From positions 744,001-808,000 of the forward strand of contig CAVYMJ010000006.1 of assembly GCA_963769585.1 (NCBI GenBank): a stretch of 64,000 nt of DNA. The letters are read 5' to 3'. The translations under genes were made by a program, and so were the position numbers. Origin of the DNA: SSC3 sp963769585. GTDB lineage: Bacteria; Actinomycetota; Actinomycetes; Propionibacteriales; Nocardioidaceae. Shown here in pieces: positions 7,482-15,822 of the stretch; within the stretch, counting starts at the first letter, position 1, and each line of letters starts with the position of its first letter. The notes beneath the pieces are model-generated. The model was given only the letters and a program-made list of their open reading frames with translations. It was not told the origin of the DNA and made no database searches.

Positions 7482-8009
7482 GTGCTGGCCTGGCTGCTTC
7501 GCCGGATTCCCGAACCCGAGATCCGCAGTCACCTGCTCCGGGACGAGGGTGAGGTTATCGTCGACGAGGTCCGGCACCACTGGGTGGTCTACATTCTCCC
7601 CGCCTTCGAGATGGTCGGGGCGGTCCTCGTCTTCGTGCTCTTCCTCCTCTCACCCCTGACCGTTGCGTGGGTGCCGTTCCTGCTGTGCGGCCTGGTTCTG
7701 ATCCACGCGGGCTACAAGGCGCTGCAAGAGCACATGGACCGGTTCGTCGTGACGAACATGCGAGTCTTCCGCGTCAATGGCGTCTTCTCCCAGAAGCTGG
7801 CCACCATGCCCCTGGTTCGGATCCTCGACATCTCGGTGGTCAAGCCGCTCCACGGCCGGGTACTCGGCTACGGGCACTTCACCTTCGAGAACGCCGCGCA
7901 GGAGCAAGGCCTTCGGGAGATCCGGTACGTCGCGCGACCCGACGAGCGGGACCTCGCCATCCAGCGGGTGGTGCAGCGCGCAGGGCTGCGCGGGCCGCGA
8001 GTGAACTAA
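7482..8009 (+). CDS. membrane-anchored PH-domain (bPH2/YdbT-like) protein
   Basis: 175 aa from a GTG. Residues 1-35 include LLRDEGEVIVDEVRHHW, a typical entry into bacterial PH proteins. Two hydrophobic helices follow (about 36-80), then a PH-like domain with DRFVVTNMRVFRVNGVFSQK and the signature stretch SVVKPLHGRVLGYGHFTFENA. Such proteins are integral membrane proteins of unknown biochemical role, often linked to envelope stress. It is preceded by a 58-aa membrane peptide and followed 11 nt later by a MarR regulator. Confidence 0.8.
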   Translation: MLAWLLRRIPEPEIRSHLLRDEGEVIVDEVRHHWVVYILPAFEMVGAVLVFVLFLLSPLTVAWVPFLLCGLVLIHAGYKALQEHMDRFVVTNMRVFRVNGVFSQKLATMPLVRILDISVVKPLHGRVLGYGHFTFENAAQEQGLREIRYVARPDERDLAIQRVVQRAGLRGPRVN

Positions 8010-8020
8010 GGTCTCTGGCC

Positions 8021-8527
8021 ATGGCGAAGGACCGGCGTACCAAGCTGCCGTTCGACCCGATCGACGAGGCTGCCCGGCAGTGGGGGCAGCGCTGGGGTGC
8101 GGTCGATCAGATGCACGCGGTGACCTCCCTGATGCGCGTCCAGCAGCTCGTGCTCGCCCAGCTCGACGACCTTCTCAAGCCGCACGGTCTCTCCTTTGCG
8201 CGCTACGAGGCGCTGGTGCTACTGACGTTCTCGCGCAATGGCTCGTTGCCTCTGGGGAAGATGGGCGAGCGTCTACAGGTGCATCCGACCTCTGTCACCT
8301 CCATCGTCGACCGGCTCGAGGCAGCCGGGCTCGTCGTCCGGCGCCGGCACCCCGAGGACGGGCGAGGAGTCCTCGCCGAGATCACCGGTGAGGGCCGGGC
8401 TCTGGTCGAACGCGCGACCGACGACCTGGTGGCAGCCGAGTTCGGCCTCGCGTCGATGCCGCCTGAGGACCTGCGGGACCTGTCCGGGCTGCTCAAGCCG
8501 GTTCGCCATCGTGCCGGAGACTTCTAG
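8021..8527 (+). CDS. MarR-family transcriptional regulator
   Basis: 168 aa with the winged-helix core LHPHGLSFARYEALVLL (about 50-65), LQVHPTSVTSIVDRLEAAG (recognition helix) and VVRRRHPEDGRGVLAEIT (wing). The start ATG at 8021 is 11 nt after the PH-protein stop. The stop TAG shares the palindrome CTAG (8524-8527) with the stop of the opposing nuclease gene. Ligand and target genes are unknown. Confidence 0.88.
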   Translation: MAKDRRTKLPFDPIDEAARQWGQRWGAVDQMHAVTSLMRVQQLVLAQLDDLLKPHGLSFARYEALVLLTFSRNGSLPLGKMGERLQVHPTSVTSIVDRLEAAGLVVRRRHPEDGRGVLAEITGEGRALVERATDDLVAAEFGLASMPPEDLRDLSGLLKPVRHRAGDF

Positions 8528-9771
8528 GGCTGCACGTCCAGCCACACCAGCCGATGGTCCGAGGTTGGGAAGGGAAAGAAGCCGGTCAGGCGGAACAGCG
8601 GGTCTGCCTGCGTCGGCCAGAAGACCCGCGCCCCGCGAACGTCCAGGTCCTTCGACGGCAGCACATAGTCGGCCCGAAGGTTTCCCGGTGAGGAGTCCGC
8701 GAAGTCCGCCGTGTCGTACGCCGGGTCCGAGGCATGGGTCGTGTTCGCGCCAGCCTGGAGCTGTGCCGCCTCAGGCCCGCCCTCGGAGCTCGGCAGCGGG
8801 TCGGCGAGCTCGGGGGACTCGAGCAGCTGCTGGATGGCTCCGGGAACCGAGTCCCCGTCCAGTGGGTCGCTGTTCTGGTCCCCGGCGATCACGAACGACG
8901 CGCGAGGCTTCAGCCCACCTCGCTTGCCCTGGTCGTCGTAGATGTAGCGGGCCTGCTTACCTCCGGCGACGTAGTCCGCCCAGAAGCCGATCTCGTCGAA
9001 GTTGCGGGTGCCGTTGCGGTCCTCCGGCCCGTCGAACACCGGGGGGGTCGGATGCGAGACCAGGAAGTGGACGGTGCGGTGGTCGATGCGCAGGGGCAGG
9101 TCCCAGTGGGACTTGCTGGAGAGCCTGAACACCGCGAGCTCCTCAGGGCTGTACCAGTCGCTCGGGGCCGAGGTGGCTGGGTCGTCGGGGAGCATGGCTC
9201 CTGGCATGTCCTTCCAGAGGAAGTGCTGGAAGGTCCGGGCCTTGCGTACGTCGATCGGGAAGCGGGAGTAGACGACCATCCCGAACTGGCCGGGGAAGAA
9301 CCCGAACCCGAACGCGTCGTCCCCGCCGCCGACGACGCCGTTGTTGTTCAGGTCGAAGCCGCTGGGGATGCCGGTGTTCGACTCGGCGACGTACGAGTAC
9401 GGGTAGTGGATCGGCTCCGCGCCGCTCTGGCTGACCTGGAGGTAGTTCTGGTCGAACAGGTCTACCGCTACGCGGTTCTCGACGAAGTCGAACTCGTTGA
9501 TCAGCAGGACGTCGGGTCGGACGCGCTGGATCGTCTCCGCCGCGTTGCGTGCCTGCTGGTTCGTGGTGGTGGAGAGGTCGGTGACCAGCTGCCCTTCGGC
9601 GCCGCGGTTCAACGAGGCGTTGAACGTCGCGAACCGCACCGAGTCGGGCTGCGAGGGTCGGCCATGACTCGGGCTGTGACGAGGCCCGCGGTCGGCGTCG
9701 GCTGAGGGCATCACGCCCAGCGCGGCGATCGTGATTGCCGCGAGACCAGCGGCCAGGGAGGTACGGCGCAT
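8524..9771 (-). CDS. secreted endonuclease/exonuclease/phosphatase-family protein
   Basis: 415 aa. The N-terminus MRRTSLAAGLAAITIAALG...ADA is a Sec-type signal peptide. The EEP fold is visible as RFATFNASLNRG, DVLLINEFDFVE (metal-binding Glu), RTVHFLVSHPTPPVFDG, SFVIAGDQNSDP (Asp/Asn pair) and the C-terminal TSDHRLVWLDV (catalytic Asp-His). Members act on nucleic acids, phosphoinositides or other phosphodiesters; the exported location suggests extracellular phosphate or DNA scavenging (inference). Confidence 0.87.
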   Translation of the reverse strand: MRRTSLAAGLAAITIAALGVMPSADADRGPRHSPSHGRPSQPDSVRFATFNASLNRGAEGQLVTDLSTTTNQQARNAAETIQRVRPDVLLINEFDFVENRVAVDLFDQNYLQVSQSGAEPIHYPYSYVAESNTGIPSGFDLNNNGVVGGGDDAFGFGFFPGQFGMVVYSRFPIDVRKARTFQHFLWKDMPGAMLPDDPATSAPSDWYSPEELAVFRLSSKSHWDLPLRIDHRTVHFLVSHPTPPVFDGPEDRNGTRNFDEIGFWADYVAGGKQARYIYDDQGKRGGLKPRASFVIAGDQNSDPLDGDSVPGAIQQLLESPELADPLPSSEGGPEAAQLQAGANTTHASDPAYDTADFADSSPGNLRADYVLPSKDLDVRGARVFWPTQADPLFRLTGFFPFPTSDHRLVWLDVQP

Positions 9772-9841
9772 CGAAGGCTCCTTCGTCCGAGGTGAGGCCG
9801 CCTTGGCCGAGTCAGGGTCACTGCTCGAACGTCAGGCAAGC

Positions 9842-10354
9842 TCAGTCTTTCCGGGAGGCGGCCGCTCTCGTCGCATCGGGATGGAGGGCTACGAACATGG
9901 ACCAGTGCGTCCCGTCGGGGTCCTCGGGCAGGTGTGCGAACTCGTCGAGCAGCTCGGAGAGCCGCCGCTTGAACTTGTTCAGGTTGTCCTCGGAGAGTGT
10001 CAGGCCGAGCCGGGCCGTGTCGAGGTCTTCGGCGGGGACCGAGGCGATCTCCTGCAAAAAGGCCTCCACGAGAACCCGCCCGGCAGGCGGGGTCGAGACC
10101 TGCCAGGACTTCCGGGTGGCCAGGTAGGGGATCTCGCGGGCCCCCCGGGCGCCGCGGCGCTCGGGCTGGGCTGCCAGGAAGCCTGTCCTGGCAAGCAGCC
10201 GGACGTGATGGAACATCGTCGCCGGGTCTCGACCGAGAGCGGTGGCGATCTCCTTGTTGGTGTGGGGCTCGCTGAGGCACACCCGGAGGATGCGCAGGCG
10301 CAGGGCAGAGGCGAGCGCGCGTGCTTCTTCGTCGGTGGCCAAGCGGCGGTCCAT
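9842..10354 (-). CDS. ArsR-type winged-helix transcriptional regulator
   Basis: 170 aa from the ATG at 10354. The N-terminal half is the DNA-binding domain: ALRLRILRVCLSEPHTNKEIATALGRDPATMFHHVRLLARTGFLAA at about 15-65 reads as an ArsR/HTH_20 fold. The C-terminal half (SEDNLNKFKRRLSELLDEF) is a helical effector or dimer domain. It is divergent from an MFS transporter with 52 bp between starts and inverted repeats in the gap, so it probably represses that exporter. Confidence 0.83.
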   Translation of the reverse strand: MDRRLATDEEARALASALRLRILRVCLSEPHTNKEIATALGRDPATMFHHVRLLARTGFLAAQPERRGARGAREIPYLATRKSWQVSTPPAGRVLVEAFLQEIASVPAEDLDTARLGLTLSEDNLNKFKRRLSELLDEFAHLPEDPDGTHWSMFVALHPDATRAAASRKD

Positions 10355-10365
10355 CACCCGACGAT

Positions 10366-10387
10366 AACTGATTGACAGTTCCCAATC
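10366..10387. promoter_or_regulatory. candidate operator between ArsR-type regulator and MFS gene
   Basis: Two interleaved inverted repeats, AACTG-ATTGA-CAGTT (10366-10380) and GATTG-N8-CAATC (10370-10387), occupy the centre of the 52-bp divergent gap. They are placed to block both promoters. Confidence 0.5.
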
Positions 10388-10406
10388 ACTCGTCCAGGGT
10401 GGCCGG

Positions 10407-11690
10407 GTGAGCGAAACGAGGAAGGGCAGCCTCTGGCACCATCTGGACTTCCGCAGACTCTGGATCGGCGAGACCGTCAGCCAGTTCGGCAGCGCGGTCA
10501 GCGTGATAGCCATCCCCCTGGTCGCCATCCTGGTACTGGACGCGAGCACCTTCGAGGTCGGGCTGGTGGCGACCTTCGAGTCCTTGGCGTTCCTGGTGGT
10601 GGGACTGCCGGCCGGGGCGTGGGTGGACCGGATGCGGTTCCGCTCCGTGCTGATCGTCAACGATGTACTGCGGGCGGTTGCCATGGGCTCGATCCCCGTC
10701 GCCATGGCCTTCGACGTCCTCACCATGTACCAGCTGTACGTCGTGGCCCTCGGCGTCGGAGTCTGCACGGTCTTCTTCGATGTCGCCTACCAGTCCTATC
10801 TTCCCGCCCTGGTCGACCGCACAGCTTTGGTGGAAGGCAATGCCAAGCTCCAGGCCAGCGAGTCGGTCTCACACATCGCCGCCCCCGCCCTCGCCGGAGG
10901 GCTCATCCAGGTGCTGACCGCGCCGTACGCCGTCCTGGTCGATGCGTTCAGCTTCCTGTGGTCGGCCGCGTGGGTCAGGGCGATCGAGACGAGGGTGCCC
11001 CGCCCTGAACGCAAACCCGATCGCCACCTCGGCCGCGAGATCAAGGAGGGGTTGGCGTTCGTCCTGGGGAACAGGCTGCTTCGGGCCATCGCCATGTGCA
11101 CAGGGGCCTCGAACCTTTTCAGCTCGATGTCCTTCGCGGTCTATATGGTCCTGCTGGCCCGCAACCTGGGGCTGTCACCCGGCCTGATCGGCCTGATCAC
11201 CTCGACCAGCGCTGTGGGTGGCCTGCTCGGTTCCCTGGTGGCCAGGCGTATCGCCGACCGGCTCGGCCAGGGCCCGACGATCTGGTTGTCGGTGCTGGTC
11301 TCGGCGCCGGCCTGGTTCGTCACGCCGTTCGTGCAGCGAGACTGGTCGCTGGTCCTGCTCGCCGCATCTCAGATGCTGCTCTGGTGCACCGTGGTGGTCT
11401 ACAACGTCACCCAGGTCAGCTTCCGGCAGGGGCTCACTCCACCCAGGTTGCTCGGCCGGATGAACGCCACGATGCGGTTCATCGTGTGGGGCACCATGCC
11501 GCTCGGCGCCTTCCTGGGCGGGGTCCTCGGCTCGCTGATCGGCGTGCGCGAGACCCTCCTGGTGGCTGCCGTCGGCGGCTCGCTGGCCTGGCTGCCGGTG
11601 TTTCTCTCGCCCCTGCGCAGCCTGCGCGAACTGCCCAGCTACCAGGAGCCGGGTCTGGAGCCCAGCACCGGGGAGCCGCCACCGCGGTGA
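10407..11690 (+). CDS. MFS transporter (EntS/DHA3-like exporter)
   Basis: 427 aa from a GTG. It has twelve predicted hydrophobic helices, the loop 2-3 signature GAWVDRMRFR, the second-half counterpart ARRIADRLGQ and the mid-sequence LQASESVSHIAAPALAG typical of the EntS/MefA (DHA3) subfamily. Such proteins export drugs or siderophores. The substrate is not predictable. The divergent ArsR-type regulator likely controls it. Confidence 0.88.
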   Translation: MSETRKGSLWHHLDFRRLWIGETVSQFGSAVSVIAIPLVAILVLDASTFEVGLVATFESLAFLVVGLPAGAWVDRMRFRSVLIVNDVLRAVAMGSIPVAMAFDVLTMYQLYVVALGVGVCTVFFDVAYQSYLPALVDRTALVEGNAKLQASESVSHIAAPALAGGLIQVLTAPYAVLVDAFSFLWSAAWVRAIETRVPRPERKPDRHLGREIKEGLAFVLGNRLLRAIAMCTGASNLFSSMSFAVYMVLLARNLGLSPGLIGLITSTSAVGGLLGSLVARRIADRLGQGPTIWLSVLVSAPAWFVTPFVQRDWSLVLLAASQMLLWCTVVVYNVTQVSFRQGLTPPRLLGRMNATMRFIVWGTMPLGAFLGGVLGSLIGVRETLLVAAVGGSLAWLPVFLSPLRSLRELPSYQEPGLEPSTGEPPPR

Positions 11691-11772
11691 GCCCTCTCGG
11701 CCGGCACCGTCGGGTCAGCCGGAGTACGCCCCGGCTGGAAGGCACCGCAGGGTGATCAGCGAAGATAGCCCC

Positions 11773-12693
11773 ATGAGTATGCCGTTCTCCCGCCCTGGCG
11801 CGATCGACCTCTCCGCCCTCAAGAGCCGCCCGTCTGCCCCTTCGGCTTCGGGAGCGTCCGGAACCGCGTCGGCGTACGCCGTACAGGTCGACGAGGAGAA
11901 CTTCCAGGCGCTGCTGGAGAAGTCGATGGCCGCGCCGGTTCTCCTGGTCGCCTACTCAGCGGCGCAGATGCCCGAGAGTTCGCAGCTTGCCGACGACCTG
12001 GAGTCACTGGTCGGTGAGCTCGAAGGCAAGTACCTGCTCGGACGCATCGACGTCGACTCCCAACCCGGCATCGCGCAGGCCATGCAGCTGCAGACGGTTC
12101 CCCTGGTCGCCCTTGTGCTCCAAGGTCGTCTCCAGCCGCTCTTCCAGGACGTGGTGCCTCTCGAAGAGGTGCGAATGCTGCTCAGCCAGCTCGGCCAGCA
12201 GCTTGCGGCCCAGGGGCTGACCGGCCGTCACCAGCCGCTCGCCACTGCCGACCCGGCCGCCGAGGAGGAGAGCGAGGATGGCGTCGACCCGCGCTACGCG
12301 CCAGCCGAGAGCGCGCTGGTCGAGGGCGACGTCGACACCGCCGTCGCGGAGTACGAGAAGCTGGTCGCGGCCAACCCGGCCGACGCCGAAGCGGTCGTCG
12401 GGCTCGCCCGGGCCAAGCTGATGCGTCGTACGGCGAGCGCGGACCTCAGCGCCGCGCGCGAGGCCGCCGCCGCCAACCCCGACGATGTCGACGCGCAGAT
12501 CCTGGTCGCCGATCTCGACCTTCTCGGTGGGCACGTCGATGACGCCTTCGGTCGCCTTGTCGAGTTGGTACGGCGTACCGCGGACGCTGAGCGTGATCGC
12601 GCCCGGCTGCACCTGATCGAGCTGTTCAGTGTGGTGGGTGACGACCCGCGGGTACTCAAGGCGCGGACCAACCTGGCCTCCGCGCTCTTCTGA
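11773..12693 (+). CDS. YbbN-like thioredoxin-fold/TPR protein lacking the CXXC motif
   Basis: 306 aa from the ATG at 11773 (a GTG at 11752 is an alternative). Residues 35-145 form a thioredoxin domain (NFQALLEKSMAAPVLLVAYSA... GRIDVDSQPGIAQAMQLQTVPLVALVLQG) in which AAQMPES stands where the redox CXXC should be, so it cannot be a disulfide oxidoreductase. Residues 180-300 carry TPR-like helices (ESALVEGDVDTAVAEYEKLVAANP). This is the CnoX/YbbN architecture, a holdase/co-chaperone that hands clients to GroEL or DnaK. Its 3' end overlaps the opposing oxidase gene by 38 bp. Confidence 0.85.
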   Translation: MSMPFSRPGAIDLSALKSRPSAPSASGASGTASAYAVQVDEENFQALLEKSMAAPVLLVAYSAAQMPESSQLADDLESLVGELEGKYLLGRIDVDSQPGIAQAMQLQTVPLVALVLQGRLQPLFQDVVPLEEVRMLLSQLGQQLAAQGLTGRHQPLATADPAAEEESEDGVDPRYAPAESALVEGDVDTAVAEYEKLVAANPADAEAVVGLARAKLMRRTASADLSAAREAAAANPDDVDAQILVADLDLLGGHVDDAFGRLVELVRRTADAERDRARLHLIELFSVVGDDPRVLKARTNLASALF

Positions 12694-14770
12694 GGATTCC
12701 CAGCAGCGCCACTCCCAGCAGGATCTGGACTGCCAGCGCCGAGCCGGACCGGAACAAGAAGTTCCGTGTGAGCCGGGCCTGCGTGTCGGGATGCGGAGTC
12801 ATCGCCACCAGGTGGGTGGACGACACGGTTTCGACCTCCGCCCCGGCGTGGTGGTGATCCCTACCTGGCCGCGCTGCGGGCTGCTGGACAGCAGCCCTAC
12901 GGCGGGACGGGTCGGTGACGACGAACCGGGCCATCATCCCGTGGTCCTCGTGGTCGAGCATGTGGCAGTGGATCATGAACGCGCCGGTGTAGTCGGTGAA
13001 CCGTGCCGCGACCGTAATGGCCTCGCCGGGGTCCAGACGCCAGGTGTCCTCCAACCCGCGCTCCCAGGGCGGTGGGCGCTTCCCGTCCCGGGTGACGGTG
13101 TGCCACTGCTCGGCATGGATGTGGGCGTAGTGCGTGACCTGGCTGACGTTCCTGAGTCTCCAACGCTGCGTCGAGCCGAGGGGCACCTTGAAGTCGATCC
13201 GGCGAGAGCTGAAGGCCTTGCCGTTGATCGACCAGAACGTACCCGTTCTTGCATTTCCACTCAGGCCGAAGGTCCAGGTCTTGGCGATCCGGGTGGGCGC
13301 CTTGATCCCCGCCGGAGCGGTCAGCTTCGCGGGGATGCGGGACCTGTCCGGGGCCAGCCGTCGCACCCGGAACTGCATGATGGCCGCGGTTCGCGATCCC
13401 GTTCCGTTGGCTCGGTCGGTACGGGGCACGGTCGACAGGATGACGTTCTGACCGCGCTCCCGATGAAAGTCGACCAGGACGTCAGCCCGCTGGGCAGGGC
13501 CCAGCAGGATGGTCTGGCGGACCACCGGGCGAGGTAGGAACCCGTTGCCGGTGCCGATCTGGACGAAGGGCCGCCCGTCGGAGAGCGCGAAGTTGTACGC
13601 CGAGAAGCTCGACGCGTTGAGCAGCCGGAGGCGGTACCGCGTCGCGGAGACCCGCAGATACGGTGCAAATCGGCCGTTGGCCAGGATCCTGGTGCCGGTC
13701 GTCGCGTCGTTGGGCGGTGCCTTGGGGCCTATGAAAGCCATCTGCTGATGGTGGCCGCTCGAGACCATCCGGGGTCCGGACCGGAACGGGTTGGTCAGGC
13801 GGTTGTCCGCGGTGAAGCTCCGGTCGGCGATGAGCAAAGGAACGTCGCGTCTGCCCTTCGGCAGTCGCAGAGCCGACGCGTTCGCGTCGTCGACGATGAA
13901 CATCCCCTGGAGGCCGCGCCAGTTGTTGCGAGCAGTCTTGTCCATCCGGTGGTCGTGGTAGAAGAAGAACGAGCCGGGCTCCGGTTTCCCGGCGTACGTC
14001 AGTGGGAACTCGTAGGTGCGCGCCTGCCCCCGCCGGATGAGGTAGCGGTCTGGTTGGCCGTCGTGCTTCGGCTTGTGGTGGTCACCGTGCAGGTGCACGG
14101 TCGTGGAGCCGGCACCCTTGGGCAGGGCGTTGGCGACTGTGACCTGGGTGTGCGCGCCGGCGGGGCGCCGGATCGTGGGGCCTGGCCAGGTTCCGCCGTA
14201 CGTCCACAGCGGGGTGCGCGGACCGTGCGGGAGCACTCGCCGAGTGGTCTTGTGAGCCTTGAGGCGCACGTGGTCCCCGCGGAGGACGTCGGGGACGACG
14301 AGCGGCTGCTCGAACTTCGGCGGCGTTGGCTGGACGCCCCCCGAGGAACCCTGCACGATCAGCTGGCCCTGCATGTTTGGGTGGAACCGGCAGTAGAAGC
14401 CGTAGGTCCCCGCTGCGAGCTTGCTCGCGTCAGGGACCGAGACCGTGGAACCTGGCGGGGTGGTGACGTCGAAGAGCGGTTCCCCGGCTGCATCCACGGC
14501 CACAGAGGTGACTGTGTGGTCGATCGAGTCGAAGTTGACGACGCTGAGGGTGCCGTCCTGGGAGATCGTCACGCTCTTGGTGGAGTAGCCCTTCGTCGAC
14601 GCGTCCTTGCCGATCACGATGGACGCCGAGACGGGACCCTCGGCCGTGGGCACGTTGCCCAGCACCACCCCGGTGGCGACCACCGGCGGAGAGGCCAGCC
14701 AGCCGTAGCCGACTGAGCTGAGCACCAGCGCGAGGAAGATGGCCGTTGCCCGGCCCGGTGAGAAAGGCAC
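12656..14770 (-). CDS. membrane-anchored multicopper oxidase with N-terminal cupredoxin domain
   Basis: 704 aa from the GTG at 14770; a longer frame opens at 14863 but its extra residues look non-coding. An N-terminal signal/anchor (GRATAIFLALVLSS) precedes an extra plastocyanin-like domain ending YCRFHPNMQGQL (Cys-His-Met copper ligands). Then come three multicopper-oxidase domains with all four copper motifs: VHLHGDHH, FFYHDHRMD, HYAHIHAEQWH and MIHCHMLDHEDHGMM. A His-rich linker and a C-terminal helix (ALAVQILLGVALLGILRR) follow. It is likely an exported, membrane-tethered CotA/bilirubin-oxidase-type laccase acting on metals or phenolics. It is divergent from another cupredoxin-like secreted gene. 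Confidence 0.88.
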   Translation of the reverse strand: MPFSPGRATAIFLALVLSSVGYGWLASPPVVATGVVLGNVPTAEGPVSASIVIGKDASTKGYSTKSVTISQDGTLSVVNFDSIDHTVTSVAVDAAGEPLFDVTTPPGSTVSVPDASKLAAGTYGFYCRFHPNMQGQLIVQGSSGGVQPTPPKFEQPLVVPDVLRGDHVRLKAHKTTRRVLPHGPRTPLWTYGGTWPGPTIRRPAGAHTQVTVANALPKGAGSTTVHLHGDHHKPKHDGQPDRYLIRRGQARTYEFPLTYAGKPEPGSFFFYHDHRMDKTARNNWRGLQGMFIVDDANASALRLPKGRRDVPLLIADRSFTADNRLTNPFRSGPRMVSSGHHQQMAFIGPKAPPNDATTGTRILANGRFAPYLRVSATRYRLRLLNASSFSAYNFALSDGRPFVQIGTGNGFLPRPVVRQTILLGPAQRADVLVDFHRERGQNVILSTVPRTDRANGTGSRTAAIMQFRVRRLAPDRSRIPAKLTAPAGIKAPTRIAKTWTFGLSGNARTGTFWSINGKAFSSRRIDFKVPLGSTQRWRLRNVSQVTHYAHIHAEQWHTVTRDGKRPPPWERGLEDTWRLDPGEAITVAARFTDYTGAFMIHCHMLDHEDHGMMARFVVTDPSRRRAAVQQPAARPGRDHHHAGAEVETVSSTHLVAMTPHPDTQARLTRNFLFRSGSALAVQILLGVALLGILRRARRPGWSAP

Positions 14771-14884
14771 GCAACATTGTGACCCCAGAACCCGGGTCGG
14801 AACACTACCCAGAAAAGTTATTGCCAAGCGCGCCGGTGAAGCGGATATTGGGCCGGTCAACACTGTCTGAGGAAGGGGCTCGAC

Positions 14885-15769
14885 ATGTTTGTTTCCGCCC
14901 GGTCCAGTTGGGGGGCAGCGGCGGTCTCCGTCGCCTCGCTGGCACTGGTTTCAGGGAGCCTTAGCCCGGCCGTCGGTAGCGGGGCTGCGGCTCGCCTCGC
15001 ACCCACCCCACTGCTAAAGCTCACGATCACCAAGTCCGACTTCATGCTGAGTGGCCCGCGAACCTTCAGGGCTGGCCGAGTCGCCGTTTCGCTGACGTCG
15101 CGGGCCGAGGGCTCCGCAGGCTTCGTCCGCTTCAAGAAGGGTTACACCTTCAAGCAGTTCCGGGCGGACGTCCAGGCTGCGTTCTCGGGCGACCCGGATG
15201 GGATGAAGTTCTTCCGACGTGCCGTGCGCAAGACCACCTTCTTCGGCGGCCTTGGGCCCGGCGGAACGCGGACCACCACCGGGACGGTGGTGCTGCCCAA
15301 GGCGGGTCGCTACATCGTCTTCACCTTCGGCCAGTCCGGGCCGGCGCACCCCAAGCGCCTCCGGGTCACCGGTCCGCCGGTGCACCGGGCGGTGCCCGCG
15401 ACGGACGGCGTGGTGCGAGCCAGGTCGGGCGCTAGGTGGGGCGGGTCCAAGACGCTGCCCAACCGGGGAACGATCAAGTTCAAGAACGCGGCCACCGACT
15501 CGCCGCACTTCCTGATCATGCAGCACGTCGCCAAGGGAACGACGCGCAAGGAGATCATCGATGCCCTCAACGCGCCGGACGGCAGCCCGCCTCCGACCTT
15601 CTTCCGTGAGGGTTCCTTTGAGACCGACGTGCTCAGCCCCGGGCGAAGCATGACGGTGGACTACCGGGTGCCCAAGGGGACCTACGCCCAGCTGTGCTTC
15701 TTCCCGGACCTGGTATCGGGCATGCCCCACGCCATGATGGGAATGGTCCGCATCGTCATCCTGAAGTAG
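14885..15769 (+). CDS. secreted protein with two cupredoxin-like domains
   Basis: 294 aa with a signal peptide (to about residue 35). Two similar halves are visible. Residues about 43-160 run from LKLTITKSDFML to PAGRYIVFTF-like strands; about 170-294 repeat the order (TIKFKNAATDSPHFLIMQH, a KGTTRKEIIDAL helix, then VPKGTYAQLCFFPD). The second half ends Cys-N10-His-AMMGM, resembling a type 1 copper site, whereas the first lacks the cysteine. The function is not established. Divergence from the multicopper oxidase suggests an electron or copper donor to it, or a shared response to copper (inference). Confidence 0.65.
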   Translation: MFVSARSSWGAAAVSVASLALVSGSLSPAVGSGAAARLAPTPLLKLTITKSDFMLSGPRTFRAGRVAVSLTSRAEGSAGFVRFKKGYTFKQFRADVQAAFSGDPDGMKFFRRAVRKTTFFGGLGPGGTRTTTGTVVLPKAGRYIVFTFGQSGPAHPKRLRVTGPPVHRAVPATDGVVRARSGARWGGSKTLPNRGTIKFKNAATDSPHFLIMQHVAKGTTRKEIIDALNAPDGSPPPTFFREGSFETDVLSPGRSMTVDYRVPKGTYAQLCFFPDLVSGMPHAMMGMVRIVILK

Positions 15770-15782
15770 CCGACCAGCACCC

Positions 15783-15810
15783 GACGCCCCGCGCTCACCC
15801 GCGGGGCGTC
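15783..15810. terminator. bidirectional hairpin terminator
   Basis: A perfect 11-bp stem GACGCCCCGCG (15783-15793) / CGCGGGGCGTC (15800-15810) with a 6-nt loop lies between the converging cupredoxin-like and Nudix genes. A short T-containing stretch follows on the plus strand. Confidence 0.75.
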
Positions 15811-15822
15811 TGCTTGCGCGGA

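Noticed and set aside
12656..12693. Frameshift suspected where ybbN-like and oxidase genes overlap
   Set aside because: Both proteins end with sensible C-termini; a 38-bp convergent overlap is compatible with two intact genes.
14771..14863. Longer N-terminus for the multicopper oxidase
   Set aside because: The added residues have no signal-peptide character, whereas the GTG at 14770 directly precedes a hydrophobic export segment.
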